Source: Marinobacterium litorale DSM 23545
GTDB taxonomy: Bacteria; Pseudomonadota; Gammaproteobacteria; Pseudomonadales; Balneatricaceae
NCBI RefSeq assembly: GCF_000428985.1
Contig: NZ_AUAZ01000008.1
Span: forward strand, 85,616-149,615
Reading direction: 5' to 3'
DNA: 64,000 nt
Shown here: piece after piece, positions 46,123 through 59,946 of the stretch
How positions within the stretch are numbered: position 1 is the first letter of the stretch
Layout: every line of letters starts with the position of its first letter
The notes under the pieces: generated by a model
The model's database searches: none
The model's input: the letters and a program-made list of their open reading frames with translations, nothing else
What the model was told of the DNA's origin: nothing
Program-made: the position numbers and the translations under genes

Positions 46123-46147
46123 TAAAAGAGCCGGCTGATGCCGGCTC
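46123..46147 (-). terminator. Rho-independent terminator of purB
   Basis: On the minus strand GAGCCGGC, an ATCA loop and GCCGGCTC are followed by TTTTAT. It lies about 20 bases after the purB stop and before trmJ. Confidence 0.9.
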
Positions 46148-46166
46148 GGGTGAATCTGTGTATTGA

Positions 46167-47558
<1,392 letters not shown>

Positions 47559-47639
47559 TTATACGGGAAAGGCGAAAAATTATACCGGAAAATGTGGCCG
47601 AGGTCAGTGACGGGCGAAACCTGGGCCGGGGCGCCCGGA

Positions 47640-48326
47640 TCAGTGTCCGGGCGAGCGAAATTTTGCCAGTGAGGGGCGTACCCGGGAGCGGAAAAACAGG
47701 AAGTGCCAGCGCTTACCGCCCACCTGACGCCACAGGATGGTAGCGCGGATACCTGCCAGCAGCAGCGCTCGAATACGCGCCGCATTCTCGCTGTTTTGAA
47801 GGTAACGCGGGTCGCCGCCCACCTGGATGCGTACAGAGAAGGTACTGAGCGTATCCTGGTAGAGCGCCGCGATCGCTGCGATCACGTTGGAATGCGTGTA
47901 GATCGATGGATCAAACCGGGGCTGCTCGCTATCGGAGTCACCATCCTGGGCAAAATAGCGCGCCTTGGACTCGATCTGATCGAGTCGGGTTCCTATCTCC
48001 TCGAGCATATCCGGACGGGCCTTTAATTTTTGCTCCAGCTGAATCATCGACAGGGTGTAGCGCATCACATCCGGGTTAAACTTTCCGCCGCGCTTCTCGA
48101 CGATCTCCTGCAGTTGCTTGAGGCCCAGCCCCAGGTTGAACGGCAGATCCTCGGTGCCACCATAGACATCTTCGGTGATCGCCGGATTGGATACGAACAG
48201 GCTGGCAATACTGCTCTCGAAGCTGTTCTGAGCCACCATGCCCCGGCGGGCAATCTGTTCCACAAGGCTTGCCGCCTGTAACATGCCGGCCAGCGCTATC
48301 GCCTGCTCATCGTGGGATCGAGACAT
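47640..48326 (-). CDS. hflD: HflD, high-frequency lysogenisation family protein
   Basis: The 228-residue, mainly helical protein is HflD (YcfC). In E. coli it binds the lambda CII protein and lies between mnmA and purB. The same mnmA-hflD-purB order is found here, with 13 bases to mnmA and 108 to purB. LAGMLQAASLVEQIARRG, YTLSMIQLEQKL and RIRALLLAGIRATILWRQVG are typical. Its normal cellular role is not clear. No membrane span is evident; it is thought to be peripheral. Confidence 0.93.
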   Translation of the reverse strand: MSRSHDEQAIALAGMLQAASLVEQIARRGMVAQNSFESSIASLFVSNPAITEDVYGGTEDLPFNLGLGLKQLQEIVEKRGGKFNPDVMRYTLSMIQLEQKLKARPDMLEEIGTRLDQIESKARYFAQDGDSDSEQPRFDPSIYTHSNVIAAIAALYQDTLSTFSVRIQVGGDPRYLQNSENAARIRALLLAGIRATILWRQVGGKRWHFLFFRSRVRPSLAKFRSPGH

Positions 48327-48339
48327 CCGTTAAACTCCC

Positions 48340-49443
48340 TTATTGACCGGCTCGTGCCCGGGCTTCTATGACGCCGCCCCCAAGGCAGACGTCGTCCTGA
48401 TAGAAAACCACTGACTGGCCCGGTGTAACAGCCCGTTGAGGCTGATCGAACTCCACGCGGTAGCCATTGTGGTCTGGGACCAATGTGCAGGATTGGTCTG
48501 CCTGGCGGTATCGAACTTTTGCTTTGCAGCGCAGCGGCAGCTTTGGTTGTTCGCCGCTGATCCAGAAAATTTCGGAACATGTCAGGCTGTCTGAGAACAG
48601 TAAAGGGTGATCCGTTCCCTGTACGGCGATCAAAACGTTGCGCTCCAGGTCCTTATCCGCCACAAACCAGGGTTCTTCCGGGTAGTTGGCCAGCCCTCCA
48701 ATACCCAGTCCTTGGCGTTGGCCGATGGTGTAATACATCAGGCCTTGGTGTTCGCCGATCACATCACCATCAGGCGTTTCGATGGTGCCGGGTTGGGCCG
48801 GTAGATACTGCTTGAGGAAGTCGCTGAATCGGCGCTCGCCGATAAAGCAGATACCGGTACTGTCCTTTTTGTTGTGGGTAATCAGGTCGTGTTCTTCGGC
48901 CAGAGCCCGGACTGCCGGTTTTTCCAGTTCACCCACTGGAAAGAGCGTCATAGCCAACTCAGCTTCTCCGACCTGATGCAGAAAATAACTTTGATCCTTA
49001 TTTGGATCCAGCCCTTTTAACAGTCGGGTACGGCCCTCACGCTCGCCGCGGCGCACGTAATGACCCGTCGCAATGAGATCGGCACCGAGCATCTGGGCAT
49101 ATTCCAGAAACGCCTTGAACTTAATCTCCCGGTTGCAGAGGATATCGGGGTTGGGCGTACGGCCGGCGCGGTACTCTTCGAGGAAGTGTTCAAACACGTT
49201 GTCCCAGTACTCGGCGGCAAAGTTGGCTGTGTGCAGCTTGATACCAAGCCGGTCGCAGACCGCCTGAGCGTCGGCCAGGTCCTCCTTGGCCGTACAGTAT
49301 TCGGTTCCGTCATCTTCCTCCCAGTTCTTCATGAATAGGCCTTCGACCTGATAGCCTTGTTGTTGCAGGAGGAGGGCGGATACAGAGGAGTCGACGCCGC
49401 CGGACATACCGACGATCACTTTGATGGCACCAGTGTCACTCAT
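48340..49443 (-). CDS. mnmA: tRNA-specific 2-thiouridylase MnmA
   Basis: The 367-residue ATP-pyrophosphatase inserts sulfur at the wobble uridine (s2U34) of tRNA-Glu, -Gln and -Lys. The PP-loop is [10 protein letters not shown] (about 12-21), and the two catalytic cysteines lie in [11 protein letters not shown] (about 103) and [12 protein letters not shown] (about 200). The C-terminal beta barrel is present. nudJ ends upstream only 9 bases away, and hflD starts 13 bases after the stop, so nudJ-mnmA-hflD are one operon. Confidence 0.96.
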   Translation of the reverse strand: MSDTGAIKVIVGMSGGVDSSVSALLLQQQGYQVEGLFMKNWEEDDGTEYCTAKEDLADAQAVCDRLGIKLHTANFAAEYWDNVFEHFLEEYRAGRTPNPDILCNREIKFKAFLEYAQMLGADLIATGHYVRRGEREGRTRLLKGLDPNKDQSYFLHQVGEAELAMTLFPVGELEKPAVRALAEEHDLITHNKKDSTGICFIGERRFSDFLKQYLPAQPGTIETPDGDVIGEHQGLMYYTIGQRQGLGIGGLANYPEEPWFVADKDLERNVLIAVQGTDHPLLFSDSLTCSEIFWISGEQPKLPLRCKAKVRYRQADQSCTLVPDHNGYRVEFDQPQRAVTPGQSVVFYQDDVCLGGGVIEARARAGQ

Positions 49444-49452
49444 GGGTTTGAA

Positions 49453-49905
49453 TCAGATCTCTTCAGGTTCATGGATCAGTGAAAGCGGGTAGCGGATCCC
49501 GGCCAGATAATCGTCGATACACTCAAGCACCAGCTCACTGCGCAACTGCGCCCGGCGCGCTACGATCTCGTCCCGGGTAAGCCAGAGCGCACCCACAATG
49601 CCTTCATCCAGCTCGCGTTCCGTGTGATGTTTCAGCGCGCGGGCAATAAAACAGCAGCGGTGATAGGTCACACCGTTACGCGGAGAGCGGTAAACGTAGA
49701 GGCCCAACAGATGCTCGGGCGTGACTTCCCAGCCGGTTTCCTCCAATGTTTCGCGACAGGCCGCTTCGCTGAACCGTTCACCCTCTTCAAGGTGCCCTGC
49801 GGGCTGGTTGATTACCAGCGCGCCCTCGGCGTGTTCCTCGACCAGCAAAAAGCGGCCATCCTGTTCCACAATCGTTGCCACGGTGGCGTGAGGTGTCCAG
49901 CGCAT
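49453..49905 (-). CDS. nudJ: Nudix hydrolase, NudJ-type
   Basis: The 150-residue Nudix enzyme has the full box pattern GHLEEGERFSEAACRETLEE (about residues 37-56, then TGWE). In E. coli NudJ acts on hydroxymethylpyrimidine pyrophosphate and nucleoside triphosphates. Position directly before mnmA-hflD-purB is the same as in E. coli (ymfB), which supports the subfamily call. The exact substrate is not visible from sequence. moaE is divergent, 130 bases away. Confidence 0.92.
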   Translation of the reverse strand: MRWTPHATVATIVEQDGRFLLVEEHAEGALVINQPAGHLEEGERFSEAACRETLEETGWEVTPEHLLGLYVYRSPRNGVTYHRCCFIARALKHHTERELDEGIVGALWLTRDEIVARRAQLRSELVLECIDDYLAGIRYPLSLIHEPEEI

Positions 49906-50035
49906 TCAGTGTTCCGTGTAACTCGAGCGTCTCGAGGATGAATTTTGTCTTCGCTACAGAGATAATACCAGTTTGGCCGGTTGGCGACGAATAACGGGCT
50001 ATGCCGGTAATCGATTTATTTGGGGGAGTTCTTCC

Positions 50036-50515
50036 ATGGGGCAGACCGAAGTACGGGTGCAGCGAGAGACGTTTGACCTGCTTGCGCTGGATCAGTTGCT
50101 GCAAACCGATGGTGCCCGGTGTGGTGCGGTAGTGACCTTTACCGGCCGTGTGCGTGACCTCGATAACGCAGAGCTCAGGGCGCTGGAGCTGGAGCACTAC
50201 CCCGGAATGACGGAGCGCGCTCTAGCTAAAATAGTGGAGCAGGCCAGAGCGCGCTGGTCACTTGGGTCGGTGGTGGTGGTTCATCGTGTGGGGCGTCTTG
50301 AGCCGGGGGATCCCATTGTCTTTGTCGGCGTGGCAAGCGCTCATCGGGAGGCTGCTTTCGAGGCGGCGCGTTTTATCATGGATTACCTCAAACGTGATGC
50401 GCCCTTGTGGAAGAAAGAGGTGGCGTTAGATGGAGAGCGCTGGGTTGATCAGAAAGACTCTGATCTCAACGCGGCCGACGCTTGGCGCCAGGGCGACGGG
50501 GACGGGGCGTCGTAA
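50036..50515 (+). CDS. moaE: Molybdopterin synthase catalytic subunit MoaE
   Basis: The 159-residue protein is the large subunit of molybdopterin synthase, which uses MoaD-thiocarboxylate to sulfurate precursor [36 protein letters not shown] and the catalytic-lysine segment DAPLWKKE are intact. I chose the ATG at 50036, with GGGGGAG upstream. No moaD or moaABC is near, so it is a stand-alone copy. The last 50 bases overlap the convergent rluE, unusually deep. Confidence 0.93.
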   Translation: MGQTEVRVQRETFDLLALDQLLQTDGARCGAVVTFTGRVRDLDNAELRALELEHYPGMTERALAKIVEQARARWSLGSVVVVHRVGRLEPGDPIVFVGVASAHREAAFEAARFIMDYLKRDAPLWKKEVALDGERWVDQKDSDLNAADAWRQGDGDGAS

Positions 50516-51062
50516 CCGGCAGGTTGACCTGCTCCGGGCGGTATTCGCCCGGCGATAGATCATCCAGTGTCCAGTTGCCGATGGCGTAGCGTATCAGGCG
50601 CAGGGTAGGGAAGCCGACAGCGGCGGTCATGCGCCGTACCTGGCGGTTGCGGCCTTCACTGATGATGATCTCTATCCAGCTGGTGGCCTGGTTGGCGCGC
50701 TGGCGAATAGGTGGATTCCTGGGCCAGATGTCAGGAGCTGTTATTTTGCGAACCCGTGCTGGCCGAGTGGGGCCATCCTTAAGTGTGACGCCCCGGCGTA
50801 ACCTGTCCATAGCCGCCTCATCCATCTCCCCTTCGACTTGTACCCAGTATGTCTTTTCCAGTTTGAATCGAGGGTTGGCCAGACGATGCTGGAGCTGACC
50901 GTCATCGGTCAGTATCAGTAGCCCTTCGGAGTCGTAGTCGAGCCGGCCTGCTGGATAAACACCGGATTCGTCGATGAAATCGGCCAGTGTTTGGCGCCCT
51001 TCTGAATCAGTGAACTGGCAGAGTACCTGAAAGGGCTTGTTGACCAAAAAGATGCGTGCCAT
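50466..51062 (-). CDS. rluE: 23S rRNA pseudouridine(2457) synthase RluE
   Basis: The 198-residue RsuA-family synthase modifies 23S rRNA position 2457. The catalytic aspartate is in [17 protein letters not shown], and the family stretches [13 protein letters not shown] and [15 protein letters not shown] are present. There is no S4 domain, as in RluE. I chose the ATG at 51062 ([11 protein letters not shown]); the frame is open to 51200 but that part is not conserved. The C-terminal tail is basic ([13 protein letters not shown]) and its coding bases overlap moaE. Confidence 0.9.
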   Translation of the reverse strand: MARIFLVNKPFQVLCQFTDSEGRQTLADFIDESGVYPAGRLDYDSEGLLILTDDGQLQHRLANPRFKLEKTYWVQVEGEMDEAAMDRLRRGVTLKDGPTRPARVRKITAPDIWPRNPPIRQRANQATSWIEIIISEGRNRQVRRMTAAVGFPTLRLIRYAIGNWTLDDLSPGEYRPEQVNLPVTTPRPRRPGAKRRPR

Positions 51063-51196
51063 GGCGGGTGGTGAGCGGCCTGCTGTACGTAGAAAATATC
51101 GATTATCCCGTAACCCAGGATGAGTGAAATCTACACCCCCATGAAAGGCATGAGAGTGCTGGATTTCGTTATAGCCAAACCCGAAACCGGGTCGGG

Positions 51197-51403
51197 TCAA
51201 TCCAGCGCGCGGATATTGATAGCGTGGATTCCCTTGGGGCCTGCCTTGGTCTCAAACTGGACGGTCTGCCCGGCTTTCAGGCTCTTGTAGCCCTCAGCCA
51301 GAATGGCAGAGAAGTGGGCGAACAACTCCTCGTCGTATGCTTCCGAGAGGATAAAGCCGTATCCCTTGGCGTTGTTGAACCACTTCACTTTCCCTGTCTG
51401 CAT
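51197..51403 (-). CDS. cspD: Cold-shock domain protein CspD-like
   Basis: The 68-residue protein is a single cold-shock domain with RNP1 (KGYGFI) and an RNP2-like [23 protein letters not shown] is near the start. Position divergent from clpS-clpA is the same as cspD in E. coli, where CspD blocks replication in stationary phase. RNP2 here is ELFAHFS rather than DIFVHFS. GGGAG precedes the ATG at 51403. Assignment to CspD rather than another Csp rests on the neighbourhood. Confidence 0.88.
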   Translation of the reverse strand: MQTGKVKWFNNAKGYGFILSEAYDEELFAHFSAILAEGYKSLKAGQTVQFETKAGPKGIHAINIRALD

Positions 51404-51561
51404 ATGTCGCTCCCATTGATTTCGCTTTACTAAAGGCACGCCACCTGGGGGTGGTGCCTGAAACGCGAACCTCCACGGGATTAATTCCGTGGAAGGTACT
51501 CCTTTACATCATTGCAGGGACTACAGATACTGGGGAGAACACTCCTGCTGCGGGCAGTATA
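51404..51561 (-). promoter_or_regulatory. cspD leader with two hairpins and an extended -10 promoter
   Basis: On the minus strand TGTTATACT (TATACT at 51561-51556) is an extended -10 without a good -35. The predicted leader of about 145 bases can form a hairpin of CCACGG/CCGTGG (51473-51492). A second, larger one is made by GGCACGCCACC with GGTGGTGCC (about 51436-51459), near the ribosome site. Long structured leaders are typical for cold-shock genes; a regulatory role here is inferred. Confidence 0.45.
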
Positions 51562-51629
51562 ACATTTGGTCGGCGTGACACTAGGCCTGATTAACACACA
51601 TTATCGGAATGCAAAGAAAACAGTTACTT

Positions 51630-51995
51630 ATGTCGGTTTACTCGAACAGTATTATCCGTTTTTCCGGGGACGATCCGGACCATGACGACCAACAGGACGG
51701 CACCGGTTCCGTCGCTACGGAGAAGACCAAACCGGAGCTCAAACGCCCCCCGATGTATCGGGTGGTATTGATGAATGACGACTACACCCCCATGGATTTC
51801 GTGGTTGAAGTTCTGATGATTTTTTTCAATATGAATCAGGAAAAGGCGACACAAGTGATGTTGTCGGTCCATACTCAGGGTAAGGGCGTCTGTGGCGTCT
51901 ACACTCGAGATGTGGCTGAAACTAAAGCGGCGCAGGTGAATCAATATTCCAGAGAGAACAAGCACCCGTTGCTGTGTGAAGTAGAGACAGTCTGA
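51630..51995 (+). CDS. clpS: Clp protease adaptor ClpS
   Basis: The 121-residue adaptor delivers N-degron proteins to ClpA. The core is clear: [20 protein letters not shown] (about 46-65), with the ND pair and the hydrophobic pocket, then [22 protein letters not shown]. The start is uncertain; MSVYSNS at 51630 lacks a strong ribosome site, and an ATG at 51609 is in frame. clpA follows 15 bases after the stop. bpt and aat, which make its substrates, lie just downstream. Confidence 0.95.
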   Translation: MSVYSNSIIRFSGDDPDHDDQQDGTGSVATEKTKPELKRPPMYRVVLMNDDYTPMDFVVEVLMIFFNMNQEKATQVMLSVHTQGKGVCGVYTRDVAETKAAQVNQYSRENKHPLLCEVETV

Positions 51996-52010
51996 CAGGA
52001 GGCTGCAAAC

Positions 52011-54251
52011 ATGTTGAATCGCGAGCTTGAAGAAACCCTCAGTGCAGCCTTCAAGGCAGCCCGGGACAAGCATCATGAGTTTATGACCGTCGAGCACCTG
52101 TTGCTGGCGCTGTTGGACAACCGCCAGGCGGCGGAAGTCTTACACGCCTGTGGTGCTGATTTCGATCGGTTGCGTCAGCAGCTTTCCGTATTTATCGACG
52201 AGACAACGCCGCTTCTGCCGCAGAATGTTCCCAACCTTGAAACCCAGCCGACCCTGGGGTTCCAGCGTGTACTTCAGCGCGCCGTATTTCATGTCCAGTC
52301 CTCCGGCAAGGCTGAAGTCAGCGGAGCCAACGTGCTGGTAGCGATCTACAGCGAGCAGGAAAGCCATGCCGTGTACGTGCTGCAGCAGCAGGGCATTGAG
52401 CGCATTGATGTAGTCAATTACATCTCCCACGGGATATCCAAGGTCGGCGACCAGGACGCTCAGGAAAGCGAGTCGATCACCGAAGAGGAGGGCGGTGAAT
52501 CCGGCAAGAGTCAGCTCAGCCAGTATGCTGTCAACTTGAACCAGCAGGCGGCACTGGGTCAGATCGACCCGCTGGTGGGGCGTGACTCCGAAGTGGAGCG
52601 CGTAGTTCAGATCCTCTCGCGTCGGCGCAAGAATAACCCACTGTTGGTGGGCGAGGCCGGGGTGGGTAAAACCGCCATCGCGGAAGGTCTGGCCAAATTG
52701 ATTATTGAAGAGAAGGTGCCGGATATTATCGCTGACAGCGTGGTCTATGCGCTGGATCTGGGGGCGTTGCTGGCCGGGACTAAATACCGCGGTGATTTCG
52801 AGAAGCGTCTCAAGGGATTGCTGGCCGAGATCAAAAAGCAACCCCATGCGATTCTCTTTATTGATGAGATCCATACTATCATCGGTGCCGGTGCAGCTTC
52901 CGGTGGATCGATGGATGCGTCCAACCTGCTTAAGCCATTGCTGAGCTCCGGTGAGATTCGTTGCATCGGTTCTACCACATTCCAGGAATTCCGGGGTATT
53001 TTCGAGAAAGACCGGGCGCTGGCGCGCCGCTTCCAGAAAGTGGATGTGCTTGAGCCCAGTGTCAGTGATACCTATCAGATTCTGCGCGGGCTCAAGTCCC
53101 GGTTCGAAGAGCATCATGAGCTCAAATACACTGATGAGGCGCTGAAGGCAGCGGCAGAGCTGGCGGATCGTTACATCAATGACAAGCATATGCCGGACAA
53201 GGCGATCGATGTCATTGATGAAGCGGGTGCCTACCAGCGACTGCTGCCGGAAGATCAACGCAAGTCGGTCGTGGATGTCACCGAGGTGGAGGCCGTTGTC
53301 GCCAAGATTGCGCGTATCCCGCCGAAGAGCGTTTCCGTCTCCGACAAAGAGCAGCTGGCCAAGCTGGAAAGCAACCTCAAAATGGTGGTGCTGGGACAGG
53401 ACGAGGCGATTACCACGCTCTCCGCCGCGATCAAGCTCTCCCGTGCCGGGCTTAATACGCCGAACAAGCCGGTCGGCTCCTTCCTGTTCTCCGGTCCTAC
53501 CGGGGTGGGTAAAACCGAGGTCACCACCCAGCTGGCTCGTATCCTGGGTATTGAGCTGGTGCGCTTCGATATGTCGGAGTATATGGAGCGTCATACGGTA
53601 TCGCGCCTGATCGGTGCGCCCCCGGGTTATGTGGGCTTTGATCAGGGCGGGTTGCTGACTGAGGCGATCACCAAGTCGCCGCACTGCGTGTTGCTGCTCG
53701 ATGAGATCGAGAAGGCACATCCGGAAGTGTTCAACCTCCTGCTGCAGGTAATGGACAACGGTACGCTTACCGATAACAACGGGCGCAAGGCGGACTTCCG
53801 CAATGTGATTCTGGTAATGACCACCAACGCCGGTGCAGAGCAGATGAGTCGCCCGTCCATCGGCTTTACGCAGCAGGATCACAGTACCGATGGCATGGAG
53901 GCGATTAAAAAACTGTTTACACCGGAGTTCCGCAACCGTCTGGACGCGGTAATCCAGTTCAAGCCGTTGACGCTCAACATTGTTAAAGGTGTGGTCGACA
54001 AGTTCCTGACCGAGCTGCAGGCGCAGCTTGATGAGAAGCGCGTTGTACTCCACGTTGATGATGACGCTCGAAACTGGCTGGCCGAGCATGGTTACGATGA
54101 ACTGATGGGCGCCCGTCCCATGCAGCGCCTGATCCAGGAAAAGATCAAGAAGCCGCTGGCTGAAATGATTCTATTCGGGGAGCTTGCTGAAAACGGCGGC
54201 GATGTGGATATCGTCGTGAATGAGGATGGGGAGCTGAAGCTGGAGTTGGCC

Positions 54252-54266
<15 letters not shown>
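52011..54266 (+). CDS. clpA: Clp protease ATPase subunit ClpA
   Basis: The 751-residue AAA+ unfoldase partners ClpP. The N-domain (about 1-140; [20 protein letters not shown]) binds ClpS. The two ATPase modules have Walker [10 protein letters not shown] (about 215) and GPTGVGKTE (about 497), and Walker B motifs AILFIDEIH (about 280) and [11 protein letters not shown] (about 560). The acidic insert of about 30 residues near residue 150 is typical. Length matches E. coli (758). It converges on infA over two hairpins. Confidence 0.97.
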
Positions 54267-54520
<254 letters not shown>

Positions 54521-54670
54521 TCACACATTACCTCTGGGCTGTTTTTAATCCCGGCAATACGAACAATCGGAGTCACGCCGGTCGGAAAGCGCATTATTTT
54601 GCCTGAACTGGCGTGCTATATCAAAGAGAAATAAGGTAGGCGTTGCTGTTCGAAGGCGTTTAAGGCGTGT

Positions 54671-55378
54671 TTAGACCCGTACCCAGCGGTCGGCGATCAG
54701 CATATCCAGCGGACGGTAAGCGGTCTTGTAGTTCATTTTTCGGCAGTCCCTGACCCAGTACCCCAGGTACAGATAATCAAGCCCCTGCCGTTTGGCCTCC
54801 TCCACTTGCCAAAGAATGGCATAGGTACCCAGACTGCGTTTTTCCTGGTCTGGCGCGTAAAATGTGTAGAGGGCAGACAGTCCCTGATCCAACATGTCAG
54901 TAACGGCGATGCAGATCAACTGGTTGTCCGGGTCACGAAACTCGTAAAAGCAGCTGGGCTGCTTTCCCTCGACCAGAAAGCTCATGAACTGGCTGGGGGA
55001 GGGTGGATACATGTCCCCGTCTGCATGGCGTTCGGTGATGTATCGGTCGTACAGCCGGTAATATTCGATCGTTAGTTGTGCAGGGACCCGTTTGACCTTT
55101 AGGTCGTCGTTGCGCCGCCAGATTCGGCGCTGAGTCTTTGAGGGGGCGAAAAAGCGCGTTGGTATACGCACCGACACACAGGCATTGCAGTTGTCGCAAT
55201 GGGGGCGGTAGATGTGTGAGCCGCTGCGGCGGAAACCCAGATCACTGAGTTCACTGTAAATCTCAGGAGTGATTGAGGCCTGTGGGTCCACAAACAGGGT
55301 TTTAGCCTTGCGTCCGGGAAGGTAGCTGCAGTCGTGTGGGGGTGTTGCGTAGAAACGCAGGGTTTGCAGGTTGCTCAT
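54671..55378 (-). CDS. bpt: Aspartate/glutamate leucyltransferase Bpt
   Basis: The 235-residue aminoacyl-tRNA-protein transferase adds Leu to N-terminal Asp or Glu, making degrons for ClpSA. The cysteine-rich N-terminus (DCSYLPGR, then [13 protein letters not shown]) and the acetyltransferase-like core ([19 protein letters not shown], then [17 protein letters not shown]) are typical. Older annotation calls it arginyltransferase Ate. Its start overlaps the aat stop by 4 bases, so the two N-end-rule transferases are coupled. Confidence 0.95.
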   Translation of the reverse strand: MSNLQTLRFYATPPHDCSYLPGRKAKTLFVDPQASITPEIYSELSDLGFRRSGSHIYRPHCDNCNACVSVRIPTRFFAPSKTQRRIWRRNDDLKVKRVPAQLTIEYYRLYDRYITERHADGDMYPPSPSQFMSFLVEGKQPSCFYEFRDPDNQLICIAVTDMLDQGLSALYTFYAPDQEKRSLGTYAILWQVEEAKRQGLDYLYLGYWVRDCRKMNYKTAYRPLDMLIADRWVRV

Positions 55379-56088
55379 TCCGCTTCGCTCTCGCGCTGGT
55401 ACAACGGCGTTACTTGCCAGGAATGAGACAGCGTCTGACTGACCAGCTCTTCGAGTTCGGCAACGAACCGACGGCGTGGTACCTCTGAGGCACCGAGGCT
55501 GGCCAGATGATCGTTATACACCTGGCAATCGACTAAAGCATAGCCCCATTTTTCAAGATGTTCGACCAGGTAAACAAACGCGATTTTCGAGGCATCGGTG
55601 CGGCGGCTGAACATCGACTCACCGAAAAAGACCCGCCCCAGTGCCAGACCGTAAAGCCCGCCGATTAATGTATCACCCTGCCACACTTCCACCGAGTGCC
55701 CATGGCCAAGCCAGTGGAGGCGGCTATAGGCGGCCATCATGTCAGGGCTGATCCAGGTGCCCGCACTGTAGTTGCGCGGTTCAGCGCACGCCTGGATAAC
55801 GTCATCGAATGCCTGGTCGAAAGTTACACGGTAGTCCATTTTACGCAGCTTTTTGCGCAGGCTGCGGGAGATATGGAGGTCTTGCGGATGTAAAACACAG
55901 CGCGGGTCCGGGCTCCACCAAAGTATCGGTTCGCCCGGGTTGTACCACGGAAAAATCCCCTGTCGGTAGGCGCTTAGAATCCGTTCCGGGCGCAGATCAC
56001 CCCCCGCTGCCAGCAGGCCGTCCGGGTCGGCCAGGGCCAGCTCGACGGGAGGAAACTCGAGCTGGATAGGGTGAAGCCAGGGGATCAT
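55375..56088 (-). CDS. aat: Leucyl/phenylalanyl-tRNA-protein transferase Aat
   Basis: The 237-residue enzyme adds Leu or Phe to N-terminal Lys or Arg, creating ClpS-recognised degrons. Markers are [40 protein letters not shown], and [21 protein letters not shown] chose the ATG at 56088 (MIPWLHP) because the family starts there and E. coli Aat has 234 residues. The open frame extends to 56208 into trxB. The ribosome site is poor, so initiation may depend on trxB, whose stop lies 16 bases upstream. Confidence 0.95.
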   Translation of the reverse strand: MIPWLHPIQLEFPPVELALADPDGLLAAGGDLRPERILSAYRQGIFPWYNPGEPILWWSPDPRCVLHPQDLHISRSLRKKLRKMDYRVTFDQAFDDVIQACAEPRNYSAGTWISPDMMAAYSRLHWLGHGHSVEVWQGDTLIGGLYGLALGRVFFGESMFSRRTDASKIAFVYLVEHLEKWGYALVDCQVYNDHLASLGASEVPRRRFVAELEELVSQTLSHSWQVTPLYQRESEAE

Positions 56089-56104
56089 CCTGAGTTGGCC
56101 GTCT

Positions 56105-57106
<1,002 letters not shown>

Positions 57107-57312
57107 CTAGACCCAGTTAATTGGGGCCAAAAAGCGGCAATACAATGCCGAGAAATTTACCTTTACCGCCTCTCAATGTCCATGGACAGCGATGATAGAG
57201 GGGCTGAAGCGAGCCTGACTTAGTCGATAAAATTGTCGGCAAATTACTATCGCAACGGGCGGTATGTTATTTTTGCCCACTTTGATCGAGAGTTGCAGTT
57301 AAGGGATCCAGC

Positions 57313-59943
57313 TTGAGCGAAAAGCGCATTAATTCCCCGAGGGCGATGGGCGCCCATCTGGCCCGCGTGGCCAAAGAGTCGGGCTTGATTCTGGCCATCG
57401 GCATCAACCTGTTTTTGCTACTGGCACTGGTCAGTTACGACCCACGCGATCCTGGCTGGTCGCATTTGGGTTACCAGAGCAAGGTCAATAACCTGACCGG
57501 GATTTCGGGTGCCTGGGTGGCGGACTTTGCCATTTCTCTGTTCGGGCTTGCAGCGTATCTGCTGCCGTTCTTAGTGATTTTGCCAGCGGTGCGTTTTATT
57601 CGCCGTCGCGGTGCCGGCCTGCTTGATGCAATCCCTTTTGTGATGCTTCGCACGACCGGGGCGGCGCTGATGCTGGTAAGTTTTGCTTCTCTGGCGTCGC
57701 TCCATCTCTCCAATGAAGCGCTTCAGTATCCATTCACCGCCGGTGGGCTCGTTGGCCAGGCTCTGTCAGACCTGACGGTAATATGGCTGAACATGGTCGG
57801 TGGCTCGGTCATCCATTGGACACTGTTTCTGTTTGGTTTAACGCTCTACGCAGAGGTCTCCTGGCGTACCGCGCTGGAGAGCTGTGGGGGGTTAATCTTA
57901 AAAGCGTCTGGAAAAATTTCCGGCCTGGCGAGCGCCTCTCGGCGGGGTGGTTCCTCTCACAATGAGGGGGAATCCCAAGCCCGGGAGACGCGACCGCAAT
58001 CCTCGCGTTCAACCCCTCAGCCTGTTGCCCGGCGCGTCGAGCCGGAATCAACGGGAACTGCCTCAGCTGAACAGAAACGCACTGAGCCGCAGCCGAGCCG
58101 GGCAGCGCCGGAATCGGAAGCGGTGATTCGTGCGCGCACTGAGCCATTTGCCGGGGCGTTCAAAGACGAAGACGATGATGCGCGGGTGGAGCCCTCATTC
58201 TCCCTGGATGGCTTGGATCAAGACGAAGGGGACCCTGAGCCACCCTGGGCAAGCAATGACGACGCGGTGCGGGCGGAACCTGACGCTCCGCGGACGGAAT
58301 CAGTGCCGGCTGAGTCTGAGTCACCGGTCGGTAGTAGTCGGCGCAGCGTGAAGATTGTGCCGCTTTCCGAGTCGCATAAGCCGTTGGTGGAGGATGAGGA
58401 TCATCCCGGCGATAGCAAAGCGGGTGCCACCAGTCGCAAAGCGGCGCCCGTTATACCTTCACTGGACCTGCTCGACCCGCCCGAGCTTCAGACCGATACC
58501 GGCTTCACCGAAGAGGAGCTTGAGGACATGTCGCGGCTTCTCGAGGAGAAGCTGAAAGACTTCGGCGTCATTGCTGAGGTGGTTGAGGTCAACCCGGGGC
58601 CCGTGATTACCCGGTTCGAAATTCAGCCCGCACCCGGGGTCAAGGCCAGCAAAATCTCCAACCTGGCGCGGGATCTGGCGCGCTCCATGGCGGTGATGAG
58701 TGTGCGTGTGGTGGAGGTGATTCCGGGCAAATCGGTGGTCGGTATCGAGATTCCCAACTCCTCTCGCCAAACTGTTCGCCTCAGCGAGGTGCTTAACGCC
58801 AAACCATATCTGGAAGCCAGTTCGCGCCTGACGCTGGCATTGGGCAACGATATCGCCGGTAACCCGGTGGTCGCCAACCTGGCCAAGATGCCCCACCTAC
58901 TGGTAGCCGGTACCACGGGCTCCGGTAAGTCGGTGGGCGTCAACGCCATGCTATTGAGTCTGCTGTTCAAGGCCACGCCGGATGAGGTGCGCCTGATGCT
59001 GGTGGATCCGAAGATGCTGGAGCTGTCGATCTATGACGGTATTCCGCATCTGCTAACACCGGTTATCACGGATATGAAAGAAGCGGCCGGTGGCTTGCGC
59101 TGGTGTGTCGCTGAAATGGAGCGCCGTTACCGGCTGATGGCGAAGATGGGCGTGCGCAATATCGCCGGTTTCAACGAGAAGCTGGCCAAGGCCCAGGCTG
59201 CCGGTGAGCCGCTGCGCGATCCGCTGTGGAATCCGCAGGAGCAGGGGCTTGACCCGGATGAGCCGGCACCCTACCTGGAATCGCTACCCTATATCGTCGT
59301 GGTGGTGGACGAGTTCGCCGACATGATGATGATGGTGGGCAAGAAGGTTGAGGAGTTGATTGCGCGGATCGCACAGAAGGCGAGGGCGGCCGGTATTCAC
59401 CTGATTTTGGCCACACAGCGTCCCTCCGTGGACGTAATCACCGGTCTGATCAAGGCTAACGTGCCGACCCGTATTGCGTTCCAGGTGTCCTCGAAAATCG
59501 ACTCACGGACCATTCTTGATCAGTCCGGCGCGGAAAACCTGCTGGGCTATGGCGATATGCTTTACCTGCCGGCAGGAACCAGCGTTCCCAACCGTGTGCA
59601 TGGTGCCTTCGTCAGTGATGATGAGGTTCACCGGACCGTGGAGGCCTGGAGGGCAGTAGGGTCTCCGGTCTATATCGACGAAATCCTGACTGAGCCCGGT
59701 GGTGAGGGTGGAGGTTCCAGCGGCAACCTGTTTGATGATGAGGCGGACCCGCTGTATGACGAGGCGGTGGCCTTTGTGACCGAGTCACGCAAAGCCTCGA
59801 TCTCCTCGGTACAGCGCAAGCTCAAGATCGGCTACAACCGTGCTGCTCGAATGATTGAATCGATGGAAGCCGCCGGTGTCATAACTGAAGCGGGTAGCAA
59901 TGGCCAGCGTGAAGTTCTGGCACCGCCACCACCAAGGGACTAG
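57313..59943 (+). CDS. ftsK: DNA translocase FtsK
   Basis: The 876-residue protein couples division to chromosome dimer resolution. Four membrane spans lie in the first 185 residues ([17 protein letters not shown] is the first). A long Pro/Glu/Ser-rich linker runs to about 385. The motor has Walker [13 protein letters not shown] (about 533-544) and Walker [14 protein letters not shown] (about 659-671). The C-terminal gamma winged helix ([20 protein letters not shown]) reads KOPS. The start appears to be TTG at 57313 with AAGGGA 7 bases upstream; the first ATG is 11 codons later. lolA begins 3 bases after the stop. Confidence 0.96.
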   Translation: MSEKRINSPRAMGAHLARVAKESGLILAIGINLFLLLALVSYDPRDPGWSHLGYQSKVNNLTGISGAWVADFAISLFGLAAYLLPFLVILPAVRFIRRRGAGLLDAIPFVMLRTTGAALMLVSFASLASLHLSNEALQYPFTAGGLVGQALSDLTVIWLNMVGGSVIHWTLFLFGLTLYAEVSWRTALESCGGLILKASGKISGLASASRRGGSSHNEGESQARETRPQSSRSTPQPVARRVEPESTGTASAEQKRTEPQPSRAAPESEAVIRARTEPFAGAFKDEDDDARVEPSFSLDGLDQDEGDPEPPWASNDDAVRAEPDAPRTESVPAESESPVGSSRRSVKIVPLSESHKPLVEDEDHPGDSKAGATSRKAAPVIPSLDLLDPPELQTDTGFTEEELEDMSRLLEEKLKDFGVIAEVVEVNPGPVITRFEIQPAPGVKASKISNLARDLARSMAVMSVRVVEVIPGKSVVGIEIPNSSRQTVRLSEVLNAKPYLEASSRLTLALGNDIAGNPVVANLAKMPHLLVAGTTGSGKSVGVNAMLLSLLFKATPDEVRLMLVDPKMLELSIYDGIPHLLTPVITDMKEAAGGLRWCVAEMERRYRLMAKMGVRNIAGFNEKLAKAQAAGEPLRDPLWNPQEQGLDPDEPAPYLESLPYIVVVVDEFADMMMMVGKKVEELIARIAQKARAAGIHLILATQRPSVDVITGLIKANVPTRIAFQVSSKIDSRTILDQSGAENLLGYGDMLYLPAGTSVPNRVHGAFVSDDEVHRTVEAWRAVGSPVYIDEILTEPGGEGGGSSGNLFDDEADPLYDEAVAFVTESRKASISSVQRKLKIGYNRAARMIESMEAAGVITEAGSNGQREVLAPPPPRD

Positions 59944-59946
59944 ACC

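Noticed and set aside
52140..54089. 649-codon open frame on the minus strand
   Set aside because: It is exactly antisense to clpA, whose motifs are intact, and its translation shows no recognisable domain. It is a by-product of GC-rich codon use.
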